This document shows positions 6,747-13,817 of a DNA stretch of 15,296 nucleotides, piece after piece. Made by a program: the position numbers and the translations under genes. The notes under the pieces were generated by a model. It was not told the DNA's origin. It searched no databases and saw only the letters and a program-made list of their open reading frames with translations. The stretch lies in contig JALRHN010000033.1 in the NCBI GenBank assembly GCA_023259575.1, positions 1 to 15,296 on the forward strand, in the 5' to 3' direction. The first letter of the stretch is position 1; every line of letters starts with the position of its first letter. Source of the stretch: Candidatus Kapaibacterium sp. (lineage in GTDB: Bacteria > Bacteroidota > Ignavibacteria > Kapaibacteriales > UBA961).

Positions 6747-7097
6747 TTAATTTCTTCTACGATTAGGATCGATTTTATCAAGGTATGCTACTTTGCTAAT
6801 AAGTTGTTCTTCTGTTTCAACATTATTTGCATCAGGTAGACAGCAATCTACAGGACATACTGCAGCGCATTGTGGTTCATCATGAAATGTTTTGCATTCT
6901 GTGCATTTATCTGGAACGATATAATAATAATCAGTTTGCCAAAAATCACCTTTGAAATTTCCAGGTGATTGTGAACCTTCATATTTAGTGTCACCAAGAC
7001 TCCATACAGTACCACCTTCATAAATAGCGGTATTTGGACATTCTGGTTCACATGCACCACAGTTAATGCAATCGTCTGCATTTATATAGATAGCCAT
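6747..7097 (-). CDS. 2[4Fe-4S] ferredoxin, Alvin-type cysteine spacing
   Basis: This is a small soluble electron carrier of 116 residues. The first cluster motif is C-x2-C-x2-C-x3-CP at Cys10, Cys13, Cys16 and Cys20. The second is C-x2-C-x8-C-x3-CP at Cys65, Cys68, Cys77 and Cys81, with the eight-residue gap typical of Allochromatium vinosum-like (Alvin) ferredoxins. Cys85 and Cys86 follow. The two motifs are separated by about 44 residues rather than the short spacer of minimal ferredoxins; this insert (21-64) is rich in Gly, Trp and Tyr. The tail is basic (PNRRRN). AAGGAA at 7107-7112 lies nine bases before ATG 7097. The gene is last in the group with DUF3127 (39 bp upstream) and the coiled-coil lipoprotein, and is followed by a strong terminator. 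The redox partner is unknown; nothing adjacent is an obvious oxidoreductase. Confidence 0.92.
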   Translation of the reverse strand: MAIYINADDCINCGACEPECPNTAIYEGGTVWSLGDTKYEGSQSPGNFKGDFWQTDYYYIVPDKCTECKTFHDEPQCAAVCPVDCCLPDANNVETEEQLISKVAYLDKIDPNRRRN

Positions 7098-7136
7098 AAC
7101 AATAGTTTCCTTTAATTTTCAGAAAGTAAAAAAGCA

Positions 7137-7493
7137 TTAAAATGGAACATCATCATAATCAGATGTAGGTGGAATAGGTTCATTATAATTGGTACTACCC
7201 ATTGATCCACCACCTAATTTTTCAATTTTCCACGCATTGATATTTGTAATGTATACTTGACGTCCATCTTTAGTATTTACAAGTTTACCACGCAAATCGA
7301 ATGCCACTTTAATGGTATCGCCTTTTCTCATTGTATCTAATATTTCACATTTATCTTGAACGGCTTGTAATTTTATATATTCATTATACATGCCACTACT
7401 TGTTTCAACTACAAATTCTCTTTTTTTGAATTTGTCTGTAACTTGTTGAGAATCAAATACCTCAAACAAAGTACCCTGTAATTCATAAGCCAT
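7137..7493 (-). CDS. DUF3127 protein: OB-like domain with an SSB-like acidic tip
   Basis: This 118-residue protein belongs to DUF3127, a family I know mainly from Bacteroidota. The N-terminal 90 residues are beta-rich and look OB-fold-like: ELQGTLFEVF, KKREFVVET (23-31), EYIKLQAVQDKCEIL (38-52), GDTIKVAFDLRGK (58-70) and YITNINAWKIEKL (81-93). A Gly/Ser/Asn/Pro linker (94-111) follows, and the protein ends in SDYDDVPF. That end has the form of the C-terminal tip of single-stranded DNA-binding protein (Asp-Asp-hydrophobic-Pro-Phe), which recruits DNA-repair and replication partners. Whether it binds nucleic acid is inference. Start ATG 7493 has AAAGG (7500-7504) six bases upstream, inside the 17-bp gap after the lipoprotein gene, so translation is probably coupled. 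The ferredoxin gene follows after 39 bp. Confidence 0.83.
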   Translation of the reverse strand: MAYELQGTLFEVFDSQQVTDKFKKREFVVETSSGMYNEYIKLQAVQDKCEILDTMRKGDTIKVAFDLRGKLVNTKDGRQVYITNINAWKIEKLGGGSMGSTNYNEPIPPTSDYDDVPF

Positions 7494-7510
7494 AATTAAC
7501 CTTTGTATAT

Positions 7511-8392
7511 TTATCGTTTATCAATAATGATCAAAAATTTCGATGTCCAAAAACGTATAGGATCTGTTATCGACATCGAATTATTTCCTGAATTTTTCTC
7601 TAATAATTTTGGATTATGAGAAGAAATAATCTGATACTTATCTGGAATAGGTAAGCTTCTTGTAGAACGAATATCTACTCGAATAAAATCCTGTTCATTT
7701 AAATTTTTTGCTGGAACATATGTACCACCAATACCAAGAAAGCCAGTTCCTTCTTCTGCAATAATACCTTTTGATTCTAAATCATCGGTTTTTCCAATGA
7801 TATAATAGAAAGTGTTTTTTTCATTCTCAATTCTATTTTTTTCTAAGGCTTCATTTTCTGCTGTTGATTTATACGAATCTCTATCATTTTGTAATTGTTG
7901 AGTTTCTATTTTCAATGCAGAAATTTCACTTTCTTTAGATGCAATTTGCTCTTGCATATCAGTAATCAATTTTTCTAATGTACCTACTTTATCCGATAAT
8001 TCTGAATTTTGATCTTGAAGAGAATTAAGACGTTTGGTGCTTTTTTTAAGATTACTTTTTGATTCTTCTAATGATAATGAAAGTTGTTTGATTTTAGCAA
8101 GAATATCTGCTTTTTGATCACCTGATTCAGTAATCTTAACCTGTTCAAGCGCAGTGAAAAGTTCGGTTATATATTGAGTAGTTTGCATAAGCTCTGTCAT
8201 AAGACGATCTTTTTCTGCTACTAACTCTTTCATCTGTGCATAATCTTCTAATAATTGTTCTTTTGATTTTGCTTTATCTTCTTCTAAGGGCTCTACTTTG
8301 TCTTTATCAGAACATGAAATCAAGAAAACACTGCAAAAAAAACACAGTAATACAAGTATATCTGAAACTTTTACCGTATGTATTCTCTTCAT
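7511..8392 (-). CDS. Coiled-coil envelope lipoprotein
   Basis: The protein has 293 residues. Its signal peptide covers about 1-26 and ends in the lipobox LISC, giving lipid-modified Cys27 followed by SDKDK. From about 35 to 185 it is a long, nearly uninterrupted coiled coil rich in Glu, Lys, Gln and Leu (for example LQDQNSELSDKVGTLEKLIT). The C-terminal 100 residues are a compact domain beginning FYYIIGKTDDLESKGIIAEE and continuing with GFLGIGG and TDPIRFWTSKFLIIID. I recognise this end as common to a family of Bacteroidota lipoproteins of unknown function. The likely location is the periplasmic face of a membrane, with the coil spanning the periplasm. The ATG at 8392 is preceded by a weak GGAAAA. 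It is the first gene of the tight lipoprotein-DUF3127-ferredoxin group, and alaS ends 105 bp upstream with no clear terminator between. Confidence 0.85.
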   Translation of the reverse strand: MKRIHTVKVSDILVLLCFFCSVFLISCSDKDKVEPLEEDKAKSKEQLLEDYAQMKELVAEKDRLMTELMQTTQYITELFTALEQVKITESGDQKADILAKIKQLSLSLEESKSNLKKSTKRLNSLQDQNSELSDKVGTLEKLITDMQEQIASKESEISALKIETQQLQNDRDSYKSTAENEALEKNRIENEKNTFYYIIGKTDDLESKGIIAEEGTGFLGIGGTYVPAKNLNEQDFIRVDIRSTRSLPIPDKYQIISSHNPKLLEKNSGNNSMSITDPIRFWTSKFLIIIDKR

Positions 8393-8497
8393 TTTTACTT
8401 TTCCAGTGCTATAAATATGTAAAAAACGCAGGATAAACTTTGTATATGTTAGTGCAAATCTAATGATTTAATATCTATGAATATCCATATGAAATAC

Positions 8498-11044
8498 TCA
8501 GCTTTTTTGAATAATCTGTTCCAGACTATCTAATACTTCATCCAATTTGTGAATATCCTTTGCACCAGCTGTTGCCATATGTGGTTTTCCACCACCGCCA
8601 CCACCAAGTCTCTTTGCTATATCACCTATAATTCTTCCAGCAGGATATTCTTTTGTTAAGTCATCTGTAACAATGCATACTAAATTAATTTTATCATCTA
8701 CAATTGAAGACAAAACAGCGATTCCAGATTTGCCTATTAAAGATCTCATATTATCACCTAGCATCTTCAATTCTTCCATTGACAATCTATCTGTTTTAAC
8801 AGGGATTAGTTTGATAGACGTATTAGATATATGGTATGCTTGATCAATAAGTTCTGATAATTTGGAGGATACTTCTTGAACTTTGACGATAGATAATTCT
8901 TTTTCTAATGATTTAAGAGAATCATGCAAAGAATCAATGGTGTGTTTTTCTGTTTCAATTGTATGGTGAAGATCTGCAATATACTGTGCTATGCCAAATG
9001 ATGTTATTGCTTCGATTCTTCGAATTCCAGATGCAATAGCAGACTCATTCAAAATGTGAAAATATCCAATATCTGATGAATTCTGTACATGAGTGCCACC
9101 GCAAAACTCAGATGAAAATTGTTCATCTATTGTTACAACTCTAACTGTATCACCATATTTATCACCAAAAAACATCTTTACATGAGGAATATTTCTAGCT
9201 TGATCAATAGGTAATTCTCTTGTAATTACTTCAATTCGCTCGCGGATTTTATCATTTACAAGAGCCTGAATTTCTTTTATTTCAGAATTAGATACTTTCT
9301 GAATATGCGAAAAATCAAAACGTAGATATTCAGCAGAAACCAAAGAGCCAGATTGTTGAACATGATTACCTAACACTCTTCTTAAAGCTTCATGTAATAA
9401 ATGGGTTGCAGAATGATTCTTTTGAATATCCCATCTTCTATTAAAATCAACAGATAGAGTTGCTATAGGTTTATGCGGAGCAAGAATTTCTCTGTCAGCA
9501 ATATGAATAATTGCATTTCCTTGCTTTTGGACATTTCTGATTGAATATATTTCTTGATCAATTGTTATCGTGCCATAATCAGATTGTTGGCCACCCATTT
9601 CTGCATAAAAAGGAGTAGTTTCTGTTATGATGTGATTATCAGCAAAATGGATAATATTACTTTGCGATTGCAAAGAAGTCCAGCCATCAAACGTAGTTTT
9701 AGAATCTGTAATATTACCTTCAACTTGTTGCAGAACTTGCTTCCTAGCATTTCTAGACCTTTCTTTTTGTTGGTCCATTAGTTCTTTAAATCCTGCTAAG
9801 TCTACCGTAAGACCTCTCTCTTTAGCTATTAACTCGGTTAAATCAGCTGGAAAACCAAATGAATCATACAGTAAAAAGATATCAGATCCCTGTATTAATG
9901 TTTCAGAAGCATTCTTTAAGGAAATTTCAATTTCTTCAAATCTGTCTAAACCTCTGTCTAATGTTTGAAGAAAACTCTCTTCTTCAGCTTTAATTACTCT
10001 TTTAATATGCTCTAAATTCTGAGGAACTTCTGGGAAAATATCGCCCATAGTTTCCGAAATAATAGAAGTTAACTTATAGAGAATTGGCTCTGTAAATCCT
10101 AAATTTCTGGCATATCTACAAGCTCTTCTTAAAATGCGTCTTAATACATAGCTACGTCCTTCATTACCAGGCATTGCTCCGTCAGCAATAGAGAACACTA
10201 AGGTTCTAATATGATCCGAGATTACTCTCATAGCAATACCTACTGTATTTTCTAATGATGTAGAATATTGCTCTCCAGACAATTGCTCTATCTTCTTAAT
10301 GATAGGCATAAAAACATCTGTATCATAATTTGAATCAACATGTTGCATCACGGCACAAATACGTTCAAATCCCATTCCTGTATCAACATGTTTTGACAAT
10401 AATTCCTCTAAAGAACCATCGGGTTTCCGATTATATTGTATAAAAACAAGATTCCATACTTCGATTACTTCTGGCACACCCATATTCACTAATGGCCCAC
10501 CAGATTTATCGGGCGTTCTGTCAAAATGAATTTCTGTGCATGGGCCACATGGTCCTGTTTCTCCCATTTCCCAAAAATTATCTTTTTCATCAAATCGATG
10601 AATTTGTTCTACAGGTAGATATTCCTTCCATAATTCAAAAGACTCATCATCTGTTCTGAACACAGTTGCATGTATTCTGTCTTTTGGCAATTTCCAAACA
10701 CTTGTTAACAATTCCCATGCAAATGCAATTGCTTCTTTTTTATAATAATCTCCGAAACTCCAATTGCCAAGCATTTCAAATAAAGTATGATGATATGTAT
10801 CATAACCAACTTCTTCTAAGTCATTATGCTTGCCAGAAACTCTAATACATTTTTGTGTATCTGCACATCTAGTATAATCCCTAGTACCTGTTCCTAGAAA
10901 TACATCTTTAAATTGGTTCATACCAGCATTTGTAAAAAGGAGTGTTGGGTCACCATGGGGGACAACTGGCGCACTTTGGACTATTTTATGTCCTTTAGAA
11001 GCAAAGAAATCTAAAAATGATTGACGTATTTGTCTGGAATTCAT
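8498..11044 (-). CDS. alaS: Alanyl-tRNA synthetase
   Basis: AlaS charges tRNA-Ala and clears mischarged Ser and Gly. The protein is full length (848 residues). The class II catalytic core opens with SAPVVPHGDPTLLFTNAGMN (24-43), then RCADTQKCIRVSGKHNDLE (59-77) and HTLFEMLGNWSFGDYYKKEA (86-105). The motif GETGPCGPCTEIHFD lies at 161-175, and SIADGAMPGNEGRSYVLRRI (285-304) is also present. The editing domain has the zinc-type ligands His544 and His548 (HSATH) and Cys648 and His652 (CGGTH). A coiled segment (about 690-735) leads to the C-Ala domain, with the glycine run GGGGGGKPHMATAGAKD (814-830). No expected motif is missing. ATG 11044 is the natural start by homology, but no Shine-Dalgarno sequence precedes it. 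A TATACT at 11049-11054 lies so close that a very short or absent leader is possible. Confidence 0.98.
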   Translation of the reverse strand: MNSRQIRQSFLDFFASKGHKIVQSAPVVPHGDPTLLFTNAGMNQFKDVFLGTGTRDYTRCADTQKCIRVSGKHNDLEEVGYDTYHHTLFEMLGNWSFGDYYKKEAIAFAWELLTSVWKLPKDRIHATVFRTDDESFELWKEYLPVEQIHRFDEKDNFWEMGETGPCGPCTEIHFDRTPDKSGGPLVNMGVPEVIEVWNLVFIQYNRKPDGSLEELLSKHVDTGMGFERICAVMQHVDSNYDTDVFMPIIKKIEQLSGEQYSTSLENTVGIAMRVISDHIRTLVFSIADGAMPGNEGRSYVLRRILRRACRYARNLGFTEPILYKLTSIISETMGDIFPEVPQNLEHIKRVIKAEEESFLQTLDRGLDRFEEIEISLKNASETLIQGSDIFLLYDSFGFPADLTELIAKERGLTVDLAGFKELMDQQKERSRNARKQVLQQVEGNITDSKTTFDGWTSLQSQSNIIHFADNHIITETTPFYAEMGGQQSDYGTITIDQEIYSIRNVQKQGNAIIHIADREILAPHKPIATLSVDFNRRWDIQKNHSATHLLHEALRRVLGNHVQQSGSLVSAEYLRFDFSHIQKVSNSEIKEIQALVNDKIRERIEVITRELPIDQARNIPHVKMFFGDKYGDTVRVVTIDEQFSSEFCGGTHVQNSSDIGYFHILNESAIASGIRRIEAITSFGIAQYIADLHHTIETEKHTIDSLHDSLKSLEKELSIVKVQEVSSKLSELIDQAYHISNTSIKLIPVKTDRLSMEELKMLGDNMRSLIGKSGIAVLSSIVDDKINLVCIVTDDLTKEYPAGRIIGDIAKRLGGGGGGKPHMATAGAKDIHKLDEVLDSLEQIIQKS

Positions 11045-11048
11045 AATA

Positions 11049-11078
11049 AGTATAGATATTAATAGTGAATACTGTAAA
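11049..11078 (-). promoter_or_regulatory. Candidate promoter directly upstream of alaS
   Basis: Read on the - strand, TTTACA (11073-11078) and TATACT (11049-11054) are separated by 18 bp and each match the sigma-70 consensus at five of six positions. Only four bases lie between TATACT and the alaS ATG, so the start site would fall at or just inside the codon. This is a hypothesis from spacing and match only. Confidence 0.3.
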
Positions 11079-11117
11079 AATACTGAATTTGCTGGAAAGG
11101 TATAGAGCTAGATTGAC

Positions 11118-12152
11118 TTAATTATTTTGAAGTGCAATTGGCGTTTTGATCATCATTCTAATAAATGCTGATTGTAAAGCAGGTGCATAGAAATACTCTG
11201 AAATGCCATTATTACTTATCATCTGCATTCCTTGTATTGATGCTTTGCATTGAGAGTAATAACGCATATAAAATGGTCCGGACTCGATACTTTTTTGATG
11301 CGAAAATATTGCAGTACATTTTTGATGATGATACATAGCTTCTACTGAAATTATGCTTCCTGGATTGAGACCAAATAGATTGTATTTAGGTTTTGAGATA
11401 GTAATATGTGCATCATGAATCATTTCTAAAGTTTGCAATATTCTATCTTCAATACAAATGCATGTAAATGCAGGATGGTCTTTGTAGCTTGGATAATGAT
11501 AATATACTAGGGTAAATTGATCATTTAGGTGTATTCTTCCCCAATACCAATCTTTATAGGAATCATATAATGGGACATGGCCATGATTGCAATCGTGATA
11601 ACCCAATGAAGAGATAGATTCTGTATATATATCTTCTCCATATTCTGATAGTGTTATTATACCAGATACAGTGCAGGTTGGTGCAATGAGCCTCCATTCA
11701 TGTTCTGCATTTTGGTGAGAAATATGAGTATGATTATATATGGATGGAGTAAAAAGCAGTGATCCTGAAATTGCTTTTGCCAAATCTTGTCCATGTGTAT
11801 CGATTGTTATTGTATAAGAACCATCTTTGTGCCGAATAAATCCAGAATTATTTACATAAACAGAAATTTCATTGTGATCATTGCTAGTATATTCTAATTG
11901 TTTGGTATGATGAATACATCCAGCTATTTTTTTATCATTTTTATACACAGAAATAGAGAATCCGCTATAATTATGTGGCAATCCATGAGGTAATGATTCG
12001 ATATAATAAGGTGACATAGGCATTCCCCTAAAAAAAATGATGGTACATGCAAAGTCTTGATGTTTTGCATCAAAATACCACCATTCATAGCCTCCAGAAG
12101 CATCTACATGTGATGTATAATCTCCATCTGTTCCAAAGCGTATATTCATCAT
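11118..12152 (-). CDS. CrtC-like (carotenoid 1,2-hydratase / AttH-type lipocalin-fold) protein
   Basis: The protein has 344 residues and belongs to the CrtC/hydroxyneurosporene synthase-like lipocalin-fold family. CrtC adds water to the end of acyclic carotenoids such as neurosporene or lycopene. The N-terminal signature GYEWWYFDAKHQDFACTIIF (21-40) is followed by the core motif SLGYHDCNHGHVPL (182-195) and DWYWGRIHL (201-209). Canonical CrtC has GYHDHNWG at the second site. Tyr185 and Asp187 are conserved here, but the following His and Trp are Cys188 and His190. There is no signal peptide or membrane segment. No phytoene synthase or desaturase is nearby, so a carotenoid substrate is not supported by context. 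The start codon is one of two adjacent ATGs (12150-12152 or 12147-12149), without a visible ribosome-binding site. It lies 17 bp after the histidine kinase stop, so it is probably co-transcribed. Confidence 0.75.
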   Translation of the reverse strand: MMNIRFGTDGDYTSHVDASGGYEWWYFDAKHQDFACTIIFFRGMPMSPYYIESLPHGLPHNYSGFSISVYKNDKKIAGCIHHTKQLEYTSNDHNEISVYVNNSGFIRHKDGSYTITIDTHGQDLAKAISGSLLFTPSIYNHTHISHQNAEHEWRLIAPTCTVSGIITLSEYGEDIYTESISSLGYHDCNHGHVPLYDSYKDWYWGRIHLNDQFTLVYYHYPSYKDHPAFTCICIEDRILQTLEMIHDAHITISKPKYNLFGLNPGSIISVEAMYHHQKCTAIFSHQKSIESGPFYMRYYSQCKASIQGMQMISNNGISEYFYAPALQSAFIRMMIKTPIALQNN

Positions 12153-12169
12153 AAAAGAGTATTCATTAA

Positions 12170-13726
12170 TTAAAAAGGATTACCATTATGATCTGTGTAA
12201 AGGGGAAGTATAATTGTAATCATTGTACCTTTGCCAATTGTGCTTTCTGCTGTTATTATTCCTTGATGAGCTTCAATAATCCATTTTACGATTGATAGTC
12301 CAAGCCCATTTCCTTGAATATCCTTAGACCTAGCTTGATCTGCCCTAAAGAATCTATCAAAAATATGAGGTAAATGCTCTTCAGAAATGCCTACACCGGT
12401 ATCGCTTAACCGTAAAACAGCATCATTACCTTGCTTAACCAAGCGAATAAGAATATCGCCACCAATATTGGTGTATTTTACAGAATTATCCACAATATTT
12501 AATAATGCTTGATGAAGTCTGATATCATCTCCTTCCACAAATAGTCCAGGCTCAATCATTTTTCCAACGGTAATATTTTTCTCTTCGGCTAATATTTCGG
12601 CATCTTCGCTAATTTCTTCTAACATCAAGCTTAAATTTATACGTTTTTGTTCGATATGAACTTGTCCAGTTTCAGCCCTAGAAATATCCAATAAAGTTCT
12701 TACTACATTAGAAAGTCTTTCTACTTCTTCTAAACAGCTTATGATTAATTCCTGATATTCTCTTGTGGATTTTTCACTTTTAAGAGCAACTTCTAATTCT
12801 CCGGTAAGGATTGCCAAAGGTGTTCTAAGTTCATGAGAAACATCTGCAGTAAATTGTTTTATTTGATAGAATGATTCTTCTAATCGTGTAATCATTTCAT
12901 TAAGTGTGTGGGTTAGCCTTGCAACTTCATCTTTAGTTTTAGGCTCGGGCAGTCTATTACTTAGATTGCTTGCTGTGATTTCTCTTGCTGAAGTAGCTAA
13001 ATCATCTATAGGTTTTAGAGATACTCTTGCTAAAATAAAACCGCCAATTGTAGAAATAAGAAGTACAACAGGAAATCCTATTAAAAGGGAAGTAAACAAT
13101 TCATACAAAGTTGTATCTATTTCTTCTAATGAATACCCAACCGAAATATATGCTTGTTTTGTTCTGGTTCTTAATAATCTAAGATTATGGCTTTTACCCG
13201 TAAGAATATGCGTAGATGAGATAATAGGCTCGAAACCATTTGTATTCTGTAAGGGGACAGTTGCTAATGAATTTGTGTCAAGATTTTCTGAACGCCAAAC
13301 TACTTGTCCTTTAAGATCAGAAATTTGGATATAGAAATTTTTAGGATTAAGGAGGATATGTTCATACACTGCAGACCAAACGGGGTCTTCATCTACGCCA
13401 TTACTATCATTTCTAAATGCTATGGAAGTATCCGAAACAACTGTGTTTTTTCTGAAAAATGCAAATGAATCAGCTGCAATTTCTTTTTGTTGACGATAAT
13501 ATTTTTTTCTTCTTGGAGCAGGTTTTAAAGGCTGCATTGTTTCTCTTTGTTTCTTTTGAATTATATAATCCAAAGAACGAGAAACTCTTTCTAATGAAGT
13601 ATCTAAATTTTGATATAAATCGCTAGAAACTGTTATATATGCTGCTATTCCAAAGGTTAATAAAGTACCTGAAACGATAGCACTATACCAGAACACAAGG
13701 CGAAAACGCAAAGAAATATTTTTCAT
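12170..13726 (-). CDS. Membrane sensor histidine kinase (HAMP-HisKA-HATPase)
   Basis: This 518-residue kinase senses a periplasmic signal and would phosphorylate a response regulator. The first membrane segment is at about 10-33, and a periplasmic sensor region of about 170 residues spans 34-206. The second membrane segment at about 208-233 leads into a HAMP domain (234-290, LKPIDDLATSAREI). HisKA has the H-box FTADVSHELRTPLAILTGEL (292-311) with phospho-acceptor His298. The ATPase carries LLNIVDNSVKYT (408-419), DTGVGI (442-447), FDRFFRAD (456-463) and GNGLGLSIV (472-480). The architecture is that of CusS/heavy-metal-type kinases, but the ligand cannot be read off. The sensor region contains a strongly basic stretch, PAPRRKKYYRQQKE (69-82). 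No response regulator is adjacent on either side. The gene has its own upstream spacer after a terminator and is followed 17 bp later by the CrtC-like gene. Confidence 0.93.
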   Translation of the reverse strand: MKNISLRFRLVFWYSAIVSGTLLTFGIAAYITVSSDLYQNLDTSLERVSRSLDYIIQKKQRETMQPLKPAPRRKKYYRQQKEIAADSFAFFRKNTVVSDTSIAFRNDSNGVDEDPVWSAVYEHILLNPKNFYIQISDLKGQVVWRSENLDTNSLATVPLQNTNGFEPIISSTHILTGKSHNLRLLRTRTKQAYISVGYSLEEIDTTLYELFTSLLIGFPVVLLISTIGGFILARVSLKPIDDLATSAREITASNLSNRLPEPKTKDEVARLTHTLNEMITRLEESFYQIKQFTADVSHELRTPLAILTGELEVALKSEKSTREYQELIISCLEEVERLSNVVRTLLDISRAETGQVHIEQKRINLSLMLEEISEDAEILAEEKNITVGKMIEPGLFVEGDDIRLHQALLNIVDNSVKYTNIGGDILIRLVKQGNDAVLRLSDTGVGISEEHLPHIFDRFFRADQARSKDIQGNGLGLSIVKWIIEAHQGIITAESTIGKGTMITIILPLYTDHNGNPF

Positions 13727-13763
13727 ATATAGGTTTTCTTATGTGAAAGCCAAATCGATCTAA

Positions 13764-13797
13764 TAAAAAAATAGGGTACAGTTTTTATGCTGTACCC
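13764..13797 (-). terminator. Terminator of the T9SS-cargo gene
   Basis: GGGTACAG (13774-13781) pairs perfectly with CTGTACCC (13790-13797) around an 8-nt loop. On the - strand the stem is followed by TATTTTTTTA, with seven T read from 13765-13771. It lies 20 bp after the T9SS gene stop and 37 bp before the kinase ATG. The kinase therefore probably starts its own transcript in the short spacer 13727-13763, where I see no clear promoter. Confidence 0.9.
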
Positions 13798-13817
13798 AAT
13801 ATACTGTATTCATTACC

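Noticed and set aside
6848..7081. A 77-codon - strand frame within the ferredoxin gene
   Set aside because: It is an out-of-frame reading of a clear ferredoxin with both cysteine motifs.
8393..8497. Promoter or terminator between alaS and the lipoprotein gene
   Set aside because: There is a short imperfect dyad around 8470-8490 but no T tract, and no -35/-10 pair good enough to call. It may contain a promoter, but I cannot support one.
8581..8613. Repetitive CCACCGCCACCACC-like tract
   Set aside because: It encodes the conserved glycine run of the AlaS C-terminal domain, not an independent repeat.
12906..13334. A 142-codon open frame on the + strand
   Set aside because: It is antisense to the HAMP and sensor coding region of the histidine kinase, resembles no family, and has no ribosome-binding site; a by-product of the real gene's codon pattern.
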